A stretch of 64,000 nt of DNA from Haloplanus vescus (lineage in GTDB: Archaea > Halobacteriota > Halobacteria > Halobacteriales > Haloferacaceae): assembly GCF_900107665.1 (NCBI RefSeq), contig NZ_FNQT01000002.1:2286-66285 (forward strand), given 5' to 3'. A model generated the notes under the pieces. It did no database searches, had not been told where the DNA came from, and was given only the letters and a program-made list of their open reading frames with translations. Both the position numbers and the translations under genes were made by a program. Positions 16,130 through 24,330 of the stretch are shown here, in pieces; positions within the stretch are counted from its first letter, which is position 1; every line of letters begins with the position of its first letter.

Positions 16130-17062
16130 TTACGCACCTCCCGTGCGTGGGGCGCGCATTTCGTCCGTGATGCGCATCACGTCATTCGTCAGGTCTTCCT
16201 GTCCGACGATCATCATCGCTGCGCCGGCAGACAGCGCAGCCGTCAGCTGCGCGTCGTTGAGTTCCTGAGAACCCGCGAGATCTTCGGCCGCGTTCGCGAG
16301 CAGGTGCAGGCCGGCGTACATCTGCTTGAGGTCGCCGTAGTTGTTGTCGAGGATCGTGTCCGTCATGAGTACCTCGTTCTGCCAGAGGTACGTGTCGAGG
16401 TAGTCCGTCCACAGCAGGACACCGGCCGACGCTCGCTGGTGGAGCGGGGCGATGTTTGCTGGGTCGAACCCTTCGACGCCGGCCGGGATGTTCTTCGTCG
16501 GCACCCACATGGCCAGGCGCTCCTTGTTGTTGACGACGTTGACGACCGTCGACGTCAGCTCTTCCTCGCTGTACCCGAGTTCGTTCAGCGCGGACGCGAG
16601 TGCGCCCGTGTTGATGAACTCGCGTGCCGTCGCACCGATGTGCTCGGGCGTGAACTCCGGCAGGTGCTCTTCCACGCTCTCGAAGAAGCCGACTTCCGTG
16701 AGATGCTCGTGGATAGCCCAGCCGGGCTCGGCGAGCTGTTGATACTCTGTGCTCTCCTCGGCCGGAACGCCCATCGCCCGCAGCTCGGGCAGACGCTCGA
16801 TCTGGCCTTCGAGGGAGGCGAGCTCGCTACCGAGCAGACCTGCGTCGAGCGTGCCGACGAGGTCGCTGCGAATGGATTCGCCCATAGCGGCGAGTTCCCC
16901 CGCCGTTTCCCCTTCTATTTCGCCCCTGAGGTCGCTCAGGGTGAACTCGCTGCCTGCTGCCACTGCGCCGGTGAGCCCGACGACCTTGAGGAACTGTCGA
17001 CGATCCTCTTGGCCGATCTGGGGCATTCCGTTTACATATTGCGACATGCCATACCACTCCAT
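16130..17062 (-). CDS. Tat-signal partner protein of the PQQ dehydrogenase
   Basis: 310 residues. A twin-arginine motif (DRRQFLKVVGLTGAVAAG, RR at 21-22) is followed by an acidic, almost wholly helical protein with no cysteines, haem motif or other known signature; I do not recognise the family. It is encoded directly upstream of the signal-less dehydrogenase. By analogy with known Tat complexes, it may carry the folded quinoprotein out of the cell as a hitchhiker (inference). ATG 17062 is 24 bp from a TATA box; ATG 17047 and 17029 are in-frame alternatives that would still keep the RR motif. Confidence 0.7.
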   Translation of the reverse strand: MEWYGMSQYVNGMPQIGQEDRRQFLKVVGLTGAVAAGSEFTLSDLRGEIEGETAGELAAMGESIRSDLVGTLDAGLLGSELASLEGQIERLPELRAMGVPAEESTEYQQLAEPGWAIHEHLTEVGFFESVEEHLPEFTPEHIGATAREFINTGALASALNELGYSEEELTSTVVNVVNNKERLAMWVPTKNIPAGVEGFDPANIAPLHQRASAGVLLWTDYLDTYLWQNEVLMTDTILDNNYGDLKQMYAGLHLLANAAEDLAGSQELNDAQLTAALSAGAAMMIVGQEDLTNDVMRITDEMRAPRTGGA

Positions 17063-17080
17063 ACGAACCGTAGTAATTGT

Positions 17081-17110
17081 CTATATTTAACTTTGTGATA
17101 TATTTCACAA
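17081..17110 (-). promoter_or_regulatory. Promoter with palindromic operator of the PQQ module
   Basis: TTAAATATAG on the minus strand (17081-17090) is the TATA box for the Tat-partner/dehydrogenase operon. Immediately upstream is a perfect inverted repeat TTGTGA-TATATT-TCACAA at 17093-17110, overlapping the BRE position. That placement suits a repressor or a co-activator. The half-site TTGTGA resembles generic dimeric HTH operators, but the cognate protein is unknown. Confidence 0.6.
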
Positions 17111-17202
17111 TTGAGGCGCTTAATTAAACTTAGTTGTATAAGGATGTATCCAGACAACTAGCGTACAGGGGAGAACGGAGGCGTCTGAACGCCGTTTGCG
17201 AG

Positions 17203-17724
17203 TTATCGGACCGTGATACTAGCGACCATGCCCGACGACGCGTGCGGGACACAGACGTAGGTGTACTCGCCCGTTGTCTCGAAGGTGTGGCGATACGTCG
17301 AGCCAGCCTGATTGAGTGAGAGGTGGTTGATTTTGCTCCCAGAGATGTCGTAGCTCGCCCAGGGGTCGGCACCCTCGGGCAGTTCGACGTCCGAGTGTGC
17401 GTCGGGATGACCCGAGACGTTGTGACCGCCGGAGTCGAAGACGAATTCGACCGTGTCGCCCTGCGAGACTCGGAGGCTCGACGGCTCGAACTGGAGGCTG
17501 CCACCCGGACCGACCGTAACCGTCGCGTCCGCCTCTTCGGCCGGCGTCGACGTCGCCGTCGCCGTCGGCTCCGACGTTTCCGTGGCCGTTGCCGTCGCCG
17601 TCGCTTCGCCGCCGTTGTCACCGTTGCCGCCGCTACAACCCGCGAGACCAGCCAGAACAGCGCTACTCAGCGTGGCTGCAAACTTTCGCCGCGACAGGAA
17701 CTTCTTCGACTGTTTTGAGACCAT
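17203..17724 (-). CDS. Halocyanin-like blue copper lipoprotein
   Basis: 173 residues. SRRKF at 11-15 followed by LAGLAGC (lipobox Cys30) makes this a Tat-exported lipoprotein. A Thr/Glu-rich linker precedes a plastocyanin domain with the complete type-1 copper set: H101 (GGHNVSGH), C158, H161 and M166 (CVPHASSGM). Halocyanins shuttle electrons at the outer face of the membrane. A TATA box at about 17747-17756 lies 27 bp before ATG 17724. Its place beside the PQQ operon suggests that it passes electrons from the quinoprotein to the respiratory chain. Confidence 0.88.
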   Translation of the reverse strand: MVSKQSKKFLSRRKFAATLSSAVLAGLAGCSGGNGDNGGEATATATATETSEPTATATSTPAEEADATVTVGPGGSLQFEPSSLRVSQGDTVEFVFDSGGHNVSGHPDAHSDVELPEGADPWASYDISGSKINHLSLNQAGSTYRHTFETTGEYTYVCVPHASSGMVASITVR

Positions 17725-17836
17725 CGAGTCGAACCTTTGGTTTCGATATAATAAATGTGGTGAATTTGCGTCAGGCACTCCCACACACGCCCACTCGTGT
17801 ACGTTTCAGAACAACATCTCCCCGAGGCGCACGCAG

Positions 17837-17845
17837 TTTATATAT
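17837..17845 (+). promoter_or_regulatory. TATA box of the HTH-binding-protein fusion operon
   Basis: TTTATATAT is centred about 26 bp before GTG 17868. This fixes the GTG as the probable leaderless start, although the open frame runs much further upstream. Confidence 0.55.
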
Positions 17846-17867
17846 CCCCTGGCGTCAACGTACGGAC

Positions 17868-19130
17868 GTGCGAGTTCGAGAGTTCCCCATCCTCGGTGAC
17901 GAGGACGAGCCGATGATCGAGGCGTTCGCTACCGGCCTCGACCGCGAAGCGGCGCGCGTCCTCGCCTACCTGGTGGGCCGCGAGGAGTCCGAGCGATTCT
18001 CCGGCGAAGCGGCCTCTCGGTTGGCCGTCCGCGTCGGCGTAGACCTCGGCCGCGGTCGCGTCTCGGACGTGCTGGGAACCCTCACGGACCTGGAGCTGGT
18101 CACGGAGACGACCGTCGACAGCGAAGCCCCTGGCCGCCCCCCGAAGGGGTGGCGCGCCGACGCCGGCCGCGCCGACACCATCGCCCGCGTCCGCGCCGCC
18201 CACGCCGACGCTCTCCTCGAACAGGCGGCCACCGTCGCCTCGACGCTCGGCGACGACGTCGACACGACCCGCGAGACGACTGGAGCCGACGACGCGTCCG
18301 TCTCGGTCGGCCTGAACTGGGACCCGAACGGCCTCCACGCCCCCCTGTTCGCGGGGACGTACGACGCCGACGTGACGTTCACGGGCTGTCGGGGGTCACG
18401 GGCCGCGCTCTCTGCCGTCGCCGACGGCGACGTGGACGTCGGGCTGACGGGCGCTGCCACACTTCTACGCGCGCACGCGGATGGACACGATATCGTACCG
18501 CTCGCGCTATACTACCAGCGTGCGATGGTCGTCCTCTACACGACCCGGTCGGCCTTCGACGGCCCACTCCGAAGCGTCGAGGACGTCCGCGGCCGCCGTG
18601 TCGCCATGCCCGCGGGGTCTGAAACCGGCGCCCTCGGCCGTCTCTTCCTCGCTCAGGCCGGCGTCGTCGACGACGTGACCACCGTCCGGGCCGACGGCGA
18701 GGAACGCGCCGCGTTGCTCGACGGCGACGCCGACGTGGCGACCGGCGTCTTCACCGACCCCCTCGAACTGGAGGGGATGGGTCACGACGTGGACTCGGTG
18801 TTGCTGGCCGACCACTTTCCCGTCCCCGGGCCGGCCTTCGTCGTCCGCCGCGAGACGCTTCGGGACCGTCCCGACGCACTCCGGGGCTTCCTCGAAGGCG
18901 CGATGGACGGCTGGGCGACGGCACGGACCGACCCCGCCGCCGCCACACAGGCCGTCGCCGAAGCATGTGGGTCGCCGCTCGACGACGAGCGCCGCAAACT
19001 CGAACAGGCGCTCGACAGGTTCGCCGGCGGCGACGCCGTCGAGAAGAACGGTTGGGGGTGGCACTCCGCCGACACCTGGGAGCGTCTCCGCGTCGCCCTC
19101 GAACAGGCCGAAGCAATCGGTCGAACATGA
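17868..19130 (+). CDS. HTH domain fused to NMT1/THI5-type ligand-binding domain (putative regulator)
   Basis: 420 residues. The first ~130 residues (FATGLDREAARVLAYLVGREE, then GRVSDVLGTLTDLELVTE and PPKGWRA) read as a TrmB-like winged helix with dimerising helix. From about residue 145, VSVGLNWDPNGLHAPLFAGTY begins a binding-protein domain lacking any export signal, ending with NGWGWHSADTW. It is the first gene of an ABC-transporter operon and overlaps the ATPase gene by ATGA. It most likely senses the same ligand as the importer and controls its genes (inference). GTG start is set by the TATA box at 17837. Confidence 0.75.
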   Translation: MRVREFPILGDEDEPMIEAFATGLDREAARVLAYLVGREESERFSGEAASRLAVRVGVDLGRGRVSDVLGTLTDLELVTETTVDSEAPGRPPKGWRADAGRADTIARVRAAHADALLEQAATVASTLGDDVDTTRETTGADDASVSVGLNWDPNGLHAPLFAGTYDADVTFTGCRGSRAALSAVADGDVDVGLTGAATLLRAHADGHDIVPLALYYQRAMVVLYTTRSAFDGPLRSVEDVRGRRVAMPAGSETGALGRLFLAQAGVVDDVTTVRADGEERAALLDGDADVATGVFTDPLELEGMGHDVDSVLLADHFPVPGPAFVVRRETLRDRPDALRGFLEGAMDGWATARTDPAAATQAVAEACGSPLDDERRKLEQALDRFAGGDAVEKNGWGWHSADTWERLRVALEQAEAIGRT

Positions 19131-19879
19131 TTCACGTCGAGAACCTCTCGGTCACGTACGGTGACCTCCGCGCGCTCGACGACGTCTCGGTCGATATCGA
19201 CGATGGCGAGTTCGTCACCGTCGTCGGTCCCTCCGGCTGTGGGAAGACCACCCTCCTCCGGACCATCGGGGGGCTGGAGACGCCGACGACCGGGTCGGTC
19301 AGCGTCGACGGCGACCCGCCGGCCGTCGCCCAGTCCGACGCCCGCCTCGGCTTCGTCTTCCAAGACCACACCCTCCTGCCCTGGAAGACGGCCGTCGAGA
19401 ACGTGACTTTCCTCCGCCGGATGGCTGGCAAGGACCCGGACCCCGACGGCGCGCGCGACCTGTTGGCGACGACGGGTCTCGACGGCTTCGAGGACACTCG
19501 GCCCGCCGAACTCTCCGGCGGCATGAAACAGCGTGTCGCCATCGCCCGCGCCATCCACCTCGGTGCCGACGTGTTGCTCATGGACGAACCGTTCGGCGAA
19601 CTCGACGAAATCACGCGCGACGAGATGGGCGTCGAAATCCTTCGCCTGTGGCGCGAGAACCGCAAGACCGTCGTGTTCGTCACCCACAGCGTCCCCGAGG
19701 CCGTCTTCCTCGGCGACCGCTGTCTCGTCGTCTCCGGCGCCTCGGCTGGCGGTGCGGGGCGAATCGTCGGCGAGTTCGACATCGACCTGCCGCGCCCCCG
19801 CGACGAGTCCGTCTTCGGAAGCGAGGCGTTCGGCACGCAGGTCACCCGCGTCCGGAGCGCGCTCCACGACGACGCATGA
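19127..19879 (+). CDS. ABC transporter ATPase (nitrate/sulfonate/taurine/pyrimidine class)
   Basis: 250 residues with Walker A GPSGCGKTT (near residue 37), Q-loop VFQDHTLLPW, signature LSGGMKQRVAIARA, Walker B VLLMDEPFGELDE and switch His in VTHSVPEA. LLPWKTAVENV is typical of the SsuB/TauB/ThiZ group. It overlaps the regulator upstream (ATGA) and the permease downstream (ATGA), so the three are made together. It is the only ATPase near two permeases, and probably energises one importer with a heterodimeric membrane domain. Confidence 0.92.
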   Translation: MIHVENLSVTYGDLRALDDVSVDIDDGEFVTVVGPSGCGKTTLLRTIGGLETPTTGSVSVDGDPPAVAQSDARLGFVFQDHTLLPWKTAVENVTFLRRMAGKDPDPDGARDLLATTGLDGFEDTRPAELSGGMKQRVAIARAIHLGADVLLMDEPFGELDEITRDEMGVEILRLWRENRKTVVFVTHSVPEAVFLGDRCLVVSGASAGGAGRIVGEFDIDLPRPRDESVFGSEAFGTQVTRVRSALHDDA

Positions 19880-20625
19880 CCGTCGCTCGACGCGCACCCA
19901 GCGTCGTCCTCCCACTCGCTGCCCTCGTCGTCGCCGTCGGCGTCTGGTGGGCGCTCACCGTCGCCCTCGCCATCCCCCCATTCCTCCTCCCCTCGCCGGC
20001 CGCCGTCGTCGCCCGCCTCGCCGGCAATCCCGACCTGTACCTGACGAACGCCGTCGCGACGCTCCGGAAGGTGCTCGTCGGCGGCGCGGCCGGTATCACC
20101 GCCGGCTTCACGCTCGCGCTCGTCGTCTGGGCGGTTCCGGTCCTCGAACGGGCCGTCTACCCCTACCTCGTCGCCCTGCGCGTCCTGCCGAAAATCGCCG
20201 TCGCGCCCATTTTCCTCATCTACTTCGGCGTCGGCTTCGACACCGCCGTCGTCTTCGTCGCGCTCATCGTCTTCTTCCCCATCGTCGTCGGCACCGCGGC
20301 GGGACTGGACCGGACGCCCGACTCACACCTTGACCTGCTTCAGTCGGTCGATGCCGGTGCGGTGCAGACGTTCCTCGCCGTGCGGCTACCCCACGCGCTC
20401 CCCGACGTCTTCGCAGGCGTGAAACAGTCCGTCACGCTCGCCGTCGTCGGCGCCGTCGTCGCCGAGTGGATTCTCGCGAACGACGGCCTCGGCTCGCTGA
20501 TTCTCGCCGCGTCCGAGAACGTGCAGGTGGACGTGATGCTCGCCGCGCTGACCGTCCTCCTCGCCATCGGTCTCTGTCTCTACGGCGGCGTCGCGCTGTG
20601 TTACCGGCGCGTCGCGTGGCAGTAG
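19876..20625 (+). CDS. ABC transporter permease (SsuC/ThiX type)
   Basis: 249 residues with about six membrane helices. The coupling-loop signature lies in SVDAGAVQTFLAVRLPHALPDVFAGVK (EAAxxxG-like loop), as in BPD_transp_1 permeases of the sulfonate/nitrate/HMP class. Start ATG 19876 overlaps the ATPase stop. It ends convergently, one base from the second permease on the opposite strand; the two are paralogues (shared VQTFL...AGVK and LPSP/LPGP motifs) and might form a heterodimer. Confidence 0.9.
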   Translation: MTVARRAPSVVLPLAALVVAVGVWWALTVALAIPPFLLPSPAAVVARLAGNPDLYLTNAVATLRKVLVGGAAGITAGFTLALVVWAVPVLERAVYPYLVALRVLPKIAVAPIFLIYFGVGFDTAVVFVALIVFFPIVVGTAAGLDRTPDSHLDLLQSVDAGAVQTFLAVRLPHALPDVFAGVKQSVTLAVVGAVVAEWILANDGLGSLILAASENVQVDVMLAALTVLLAIGLCLYGGVALCYRRVAWQ

Positions 20626-21426
20626 TTACCAGTCAAGTCGGCGCTCCACCGCCGCCGGAAGCAGGTAGAACGCGAGGCCGAGGAGCGTGAGTACGCCGAG
20701 TGCGGCGAAGGTCTGACTCGTCTGGAGATACTCCGCGGTGTGAAACAAGTGATAGCCGATGCCCGCCTGCAGGGTGAGAAACTCCGCGACGACGGTGCCG
20801 ACGACGGCCAGCGCCGCCGCGAGTTTCACGCCCGCGAACACGCTCGGTGCGGCGGCGGGGACGTGAATCCACAGGAAGGTCTGCACCGCACTGGCGTCGA
20901 CCGATTCCGCGAGGTCCGTGTACTCCTCGGGAACCGCTCGGAGGCCGTCGACCGACGCGATGGCGACGGGGAAGACGGTCATCGTCGCGACGAGCGACGC
21001 CCGTGCGAGGATGCCGTCGCCAATCCAGAGGAAGACGAGCGGCGCGATGGCGATGAGCGGCGCGATGCGAAGTGCGATGAGATACGGGTGGACGACCGCT
21101 GCCACGGTCCGTGAGCCGACCATGGCGAACGCGAGCGAGAGGCCGACGACGATACCCGCCGCTAGCCCGAGCGCCGCCGTCGTCGCCGTCGTCGCCGCTG
21201 CGGCCAGCAGCGTCGCGTACGTGTCCATCCCCGCCGCGAGCACGTCGCCCGGTCCGGGGAGGACGACCGGCGGCACGCCCGTCGCGCGCACGAACCACGC
21301 CCACGCGACGACGACGGCGACGGCGACGACAGTCGGCGGCCAGAGTCGGCGAAGCGCCGCGCTCACGGCCCGACCGCTGGTCCCGGGCAGCGTCACCGCC
21401 GAGAGTCGCCGGTCGCTCGTGGCCAT
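20626..21426 (-). CDS. ABC transporter permease, second copy
   Basis: 266 residues with about six membrane segments and the coupling motif ESVDASAVQTFLWIHVPAAAPSVFAGVK. It is a paralogue of the permease on the other strand. ATG 21426 overlaps the stop of the binding-protein gene by one base, so the two form an operon. No ATPase is encoded on this strand, which implies that the ATPase at 19127 serves this permease too. Confidence 0.9.
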   Translation of the reverse strand: MATSDRRLSAVTLPGTSGRAVSAALRRLWPPTVVAVAVVVAWAWFVRATGVPPVVLPGPGDVLAAGMDTYATLLAAAATTATTAALGLAAGIVVGLSLAFAMVGSRTVAAVVHPYLIALRIAPLIAIAPLVFLWIGDGILARASLVATMTVFPVAIASVDGLRAVPEEYTDLAESVDASAVQTFLWIHVPAAAPSVFAGVKLAAALAVVGTVVAEFLTLQAGIGYHLFHTAEYLQTSQTFAALGVLTLLGLAFYLLPAAVERRLDW

Positions 21427-22496
21427 CAGACGGCGTCGCTGTACGAACCGATATACTGGTAGTCGGTATCGAGATACTCGTTCGTCCAGACGGTCGACGG
21501 GTCCACCTCGCCGCCGAGGGCGTCGGCGCTCGCGAGGGCGTCGTGGGTGACCTGCCACGGTTCGCTCCGACTCCACCCCCAGCCGTGTTCGGCGACGGCG
21601 TCGCCGGTCATGAACTCCGTAGCCATCCGCTCCCACTTCGCTCGCTGCTGATCCCGTGACTCCTCGAGGACGCCGTTGGCCTCGACGAGGAGGTCGGTCG
21701 CCTCGCCGGGGCGTTGCTGTGCCCACGCCGCCCCGCGGGCGGTGCCGCGGAGGAAGGCCCGCACCGCCGCTTCGTTCTCACTCGCCCACGACTGCTCGAC
21801 GGCAAGGACGTGCCCGTAGGAGGGGACGCTGTCGCCGACGCGGATGCTGTCGACGGTGTAGCCCTGCGCCTCTGCGCTGATGGCGTCGCCGAAGACGCCG
21901 CCCGCGGCATCGATTTCACCCGAGAGGAGCTGTTGGACGGTGTCGTACCCCGTATCCACCAGTTCCACGTCCTCGCGGACGCCCGCCTCTTCGAGGAGTA
22001 GCGTCGTCAGCGTCCGGACCATCCCCGGCCCGGTGCCCACCGTCTTCCCCGCCAGCTGGTCGGCGCTCGTCAACTCCCCGCCGAAGGTGTCCCGCGTCGA
22101 GAACACCACCATCGGGCTCTTCTGCATCACGACGCCCACCGACTGCGGCGAGAGGTTGCGGCTGTTGACGTTCAGCACTTGGTCACCGCTCGTCACCGCG
22201 AAGTCGACGTTCCCGAGGCCGGCCTGCTTGGCCGAGAAGGTCGACCCCTCGCCCGTCTGGATGGACGAGAGCGTCAGCCCCTCTTCCTCGTAGAACCCGT
22301 TCGCCTTTGCCGCGAAGTAGGGCACGTGAAGCCCGCTCGGCTTCCAGTTGAGAAGGAGTGAAGAGTCGCCCGGAACCGCGGTGCCCGTCGTCGTCCCGGT
22401 GTCCGCCCCGCCCGTGCCGCCGAGACAGCCGGCCAGCCCGCTCGCGCCCACGCCGGCAGCGGCGAGAAACGCGCGTCGCGTCGCTGTTCGTCTCAT
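21426..22496 (-). CDS. ABC transporter substrate-binding lipoprotein (NMT1/THI5 family)
   Basis: 356 residues. RRTATRRAFLAAAG with a lipobox ending at Cys24 (SGLAGC) gives a Tat lipoprotein. LLNWKPSGLHVPYFAAKANG (near residue 48) is the NMT1/THI5 signature; GKTVGTGPGMVRTLTTLLLEEAG and AEHGWGWSRSEPW follow. The family binds small organics: thiamine pyrimidines, sulfonates, nitrate, riboflavin; the ligand cannot be told. TATTATAC on the coding strand near 22525 is about 29 bp from ATG 22496. It shares the fold and C-terminal motif with the cytosolic proteins at 9020 and 17868. Confidence 0.9.
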   Translation of the reverse strand: MRRTATRRAFLAAAGVGASGLAGCLGGTGGADTGTTTGTAVPGDSSLLLNWKPSGLHVPYFAAKANGFYEEEGLTLSSIQTGEGSTFSAKQAGLGNVDFAVTSGDQVLNVNSRNLSPQSVGVVMQKSPMVVFSTRDTFGGELTSADQLAGKTVGTGPGMVRTLTTLLLEEAGVREDVELVDTGYDTVQQLLSGEIDAAGGVFGDAISAEAQGYTVDSIRVGDSVPSYGHVLAVEQSWASENEAAVRAFLRGTARGAAWAQQRPGEATDLLVEANGVLEESRDQQRAKWERMATEFMTGDAVAEHGWGWSRSEPWQVTHDALASADALGGEVDPSTVWTNEYLDTDYQYIGSYSDAV

Positions 22497-22553
22497 ACGC
22501 GGCTATCAGGACAGGATTAGTATAATAATTCCGGTGAAACGTTTATACGTCTC

Positions 22554-22844
22554 TCAGTTCACGCCGAGTTCGTCCTCCGAGGGCGACCACTCGAACTCCA
22601 GTTCGAGTTCGAGTTGGCGGTGGGTTTCGCCGACGAACTCCACCTCGACTTCGATGGGTTCGTCGAACTCGAAGGGAATCTCCCACTCGTCGGTCGAGAT
22701 GGTCAGGCGGGGTTCGGACTCGATTTGGTCGGCGAGGTCACGGAGAAACGCCGCGGTCCCCTCTCGCGAGAGTCGCACCTCTCGCTCGAAGTAGCCGTCG
22801 GTGACGGTTCGTGGCCCGTCGTTCGCGTCGGGTAGGTCAGCCAT
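22554..22844 (-). CDS. Amphi-Trp domain protein
   Basis: 96 acidic residues. It fits the small amphi-Trp family of halophiles: an N-terminal SREGTAAFLRDLADQIES helix, the strand WEIPFEFDEPIEVEVEF, and alternating Glu/hydrophobic strands ending in LELELEFEW. Family function is unknown. It is divergent from the ArsR-type gene, with 56 bp between starts, and is transcribed towards the binding-protein gene. Confidence 0.8.
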   Translation of the reverse strand: MADLPDANDGPRTVTDGYFEREVRLSREGTAAFLRDLADQIESEPRLTISTDEWEIPFEFDEPIEVEVEFVGETHRQLELELEFEWSPSEDELGVN

Positions 22845-22900
22845 ACTTCGTCTATAGAGGAGAGAGGTAAAATAGTGTGCGCCCCTAGAGCCGGCAACCG

Positions 22901-23182
22901 ATGTCTCTCTTCGACGTTCTCGGGAGCAAGGCGCGGCTCAAGATTATCCGCGAACTATCGAGCGAGCCGCGGTACGTCTCCGAGCTCGCGGACCGAGTCG
23001 GGATGGACGGCAAGACGGCAGTCCATCACCTCTCGACGCTGGAGGAGGCGGGCATCGTCGAGAGCTACCGGACCAGTCGGCGGAAGTACTACCGCCTGAC
23101 AAAGCGCATCGAACTTCGAGCCTCGCCCGGCCCGGACCCCATGTTTCTACTCCACGCCGACGAGGTAGAGGAGACGGATTAA
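22901..23182 (+). CDS. ArsR-type winged-helix transcriptional regulator
   Basis: 93 residues forming one winged helix: LGSKARLKIIRELSSEPRYV, ELADRVGMDGKTAVHHLSTL (recognition helix) and the wing YRTSRRKYYRLTKRIEL. No metal-binding cysteines are present, so it is not a classical metalloid sensor. The stop overlaps that of the CaCA-type antiporter gene at 23179 by 4 bases. It is the only regulator beside the three antiporters and may control them (inference). Confidence 0.85.
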   Translation: MSLFDVLGSKARLKIIRELSSEPRYVSELADRVGMDGKTAVHHLSTLEEAGIVESYRTSRRKYYRLTKRIELRASPGPDPMFLLHADEVEETD

Positions 23183-24330
23183 CCCTCGACGGGAAGCGTC
23201 GCGAAGTAGCGAATGTTGATCGCGAGATAGAGGACGTACATCCCGAGCAACAGCGCCCCGTGTCGCCGGGTCACTTCGCCCCTGTGGAAGAGATAGCCCG
23301 CGATGCCGGCGAACACGAAGAGCGTCGGCAGGTGGAAGAAGACCGTCTCCCACCGGAAGTTGATGGTCCCCACGAGGCCGATGATGCCGACGTTCGCGGT
23401 GACGAAAAACAGGAGGCTCCCGATGACGCCCCCGACGGCGACGTCGTAGTAGCCCAGTCGGAGCGGTTCGACTATCAGGAGCAGGTCGTCGAGGGTGAGC
23501 AACACCGTCACCAGCGTGACGCCGATGAACGTGCCGGTGAGGTTCCACGTCGCCTGAATCCCCTCGACGCCTGTCGATGCGCCCTCGGCGCCGACGACGA
23601 TGCCGCCGATACCGACCAACAGCATCGCCGGCCAGAACCACTTGAACTCGGTCAGCGTCTGGATTGGGCCGGGCACGTACGACGGCACGCTCGCTTCGCC
23701 CTGCCCGTCCGTCGTCGTGGCGATGTCTTTCACCTCGTCGGCCTCCATGAACGTCCGGTCCATCTGCCCCTCGCGACGGAGGATGTACGCGAAGATGAGG
23801 ACGTAGGCGGCGATGAACAGAATCGACAGCGTCGGCGTCAGCGACCCCGACAGCAAGGGTGGAATCAGGAGTAAGGGCGACCCGACCATCAACACCAGAT
23901 AGTCTCTGGGTACGTCGACGGTGAACGGAATCGCGATGGCGCCGAGTGCGAGTGTCATCCCGAAAATCGAGACGGAGTTCCCGATGGCGAGGCCAAAGGC
24001 GACGTTCTGCATCTCCGCGAACCCAGTAAAGAGGCCGAAGGCCACGTTGTCGAACTCCCACCCCGAGAAGATGACCGCGAGGACGAACGCCGAGACGCCG
24101 AACCGGAGCGCCGTCCGTATCAGCGCGTGAATCAGGAGTTCGATGCTCGCGAGGAGGATGAGCGACCCGAGGAGCAGCGTCGCCACCGCGGCCCACCCCG
24201 ATACTTCGAGGAGTTCACCGCTCTCGCCGCCCTCTTCTTCCGCTTGCGCGGCGACGACCCCCGTCCCCACCGCCGACAACAGTAGTACAACTATCAACAC
24301 GACGCCCAGACGACGGTTCGCAAATCGCAT
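23179..24330 (-). CDS. CaCA-type (sodium/calcium exchanger-like) membrane protein 1
   Basis: 383 residues with an N-terminal signal (VVLIVVLLLSAVGTGVVAAQA) and about ten further membrane segments in two inverted halves. The first half has SGWEFDNVAFGL and AIGNSVSIFGMTL; the second has LLTLDDLLLIVEPLRLG and GGVIGSLLFFVTANVG, matching the alpha-repeat positions of Na+/Ca2+ exchangers. The usual GTSxPE is replaced by acidic variants, so this is a divergent branch and the ion is uncertain. A TATA-like TATAAC lies about 27 bp before ATG 24330. Confidence 0.8.
   Translation of the reverse strand: MRFANRRLGVVLIVVLLLSAVGTGVVAAQAEEEGGESGELLEVSGWAAVATLLLGSLILLASIELLIHALIRTALRFGVSAFVLAVIFSGWEFDNVAFGLFTGFAEMQNVAFGLAIGNSVSIFGMTLALGAIAIPFTVDVPRDYLVLMVGSPLLLIPPLLSGSLTPTLSILFIAAYVLIFAYILRREGQMDRTFMEADEVKDIATTTDGQGEASVPSYVPGPIQTLTEFKWFWPAMLLVGIGGIVVGAEGASTGVEGIQATWNLTGTFIGVTLVTVLLTLDDLLLIVEPLRLGYYDVAVGGVIGSLLFFVTANVGIIGLVGTINFRWETVFFHLPTLFVFAGIAGYLFHRGEVTRRHGALLLGMYVLYLAINIRYFATLPVEG

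Noticed and set aside
14396-17098. 900-codon open frame on the plus strand opposite the PQQ operon
   Set aside because: Overlaps three well-supported genes, has no motifs and composition unlike halophilic proteins.
17589-17867. Upstream extension of the HTH fusion gene
   Set aside because: Reads through the halocyanin gene and its promoter; the TATA box at 17837 places the start at GTG 17868.
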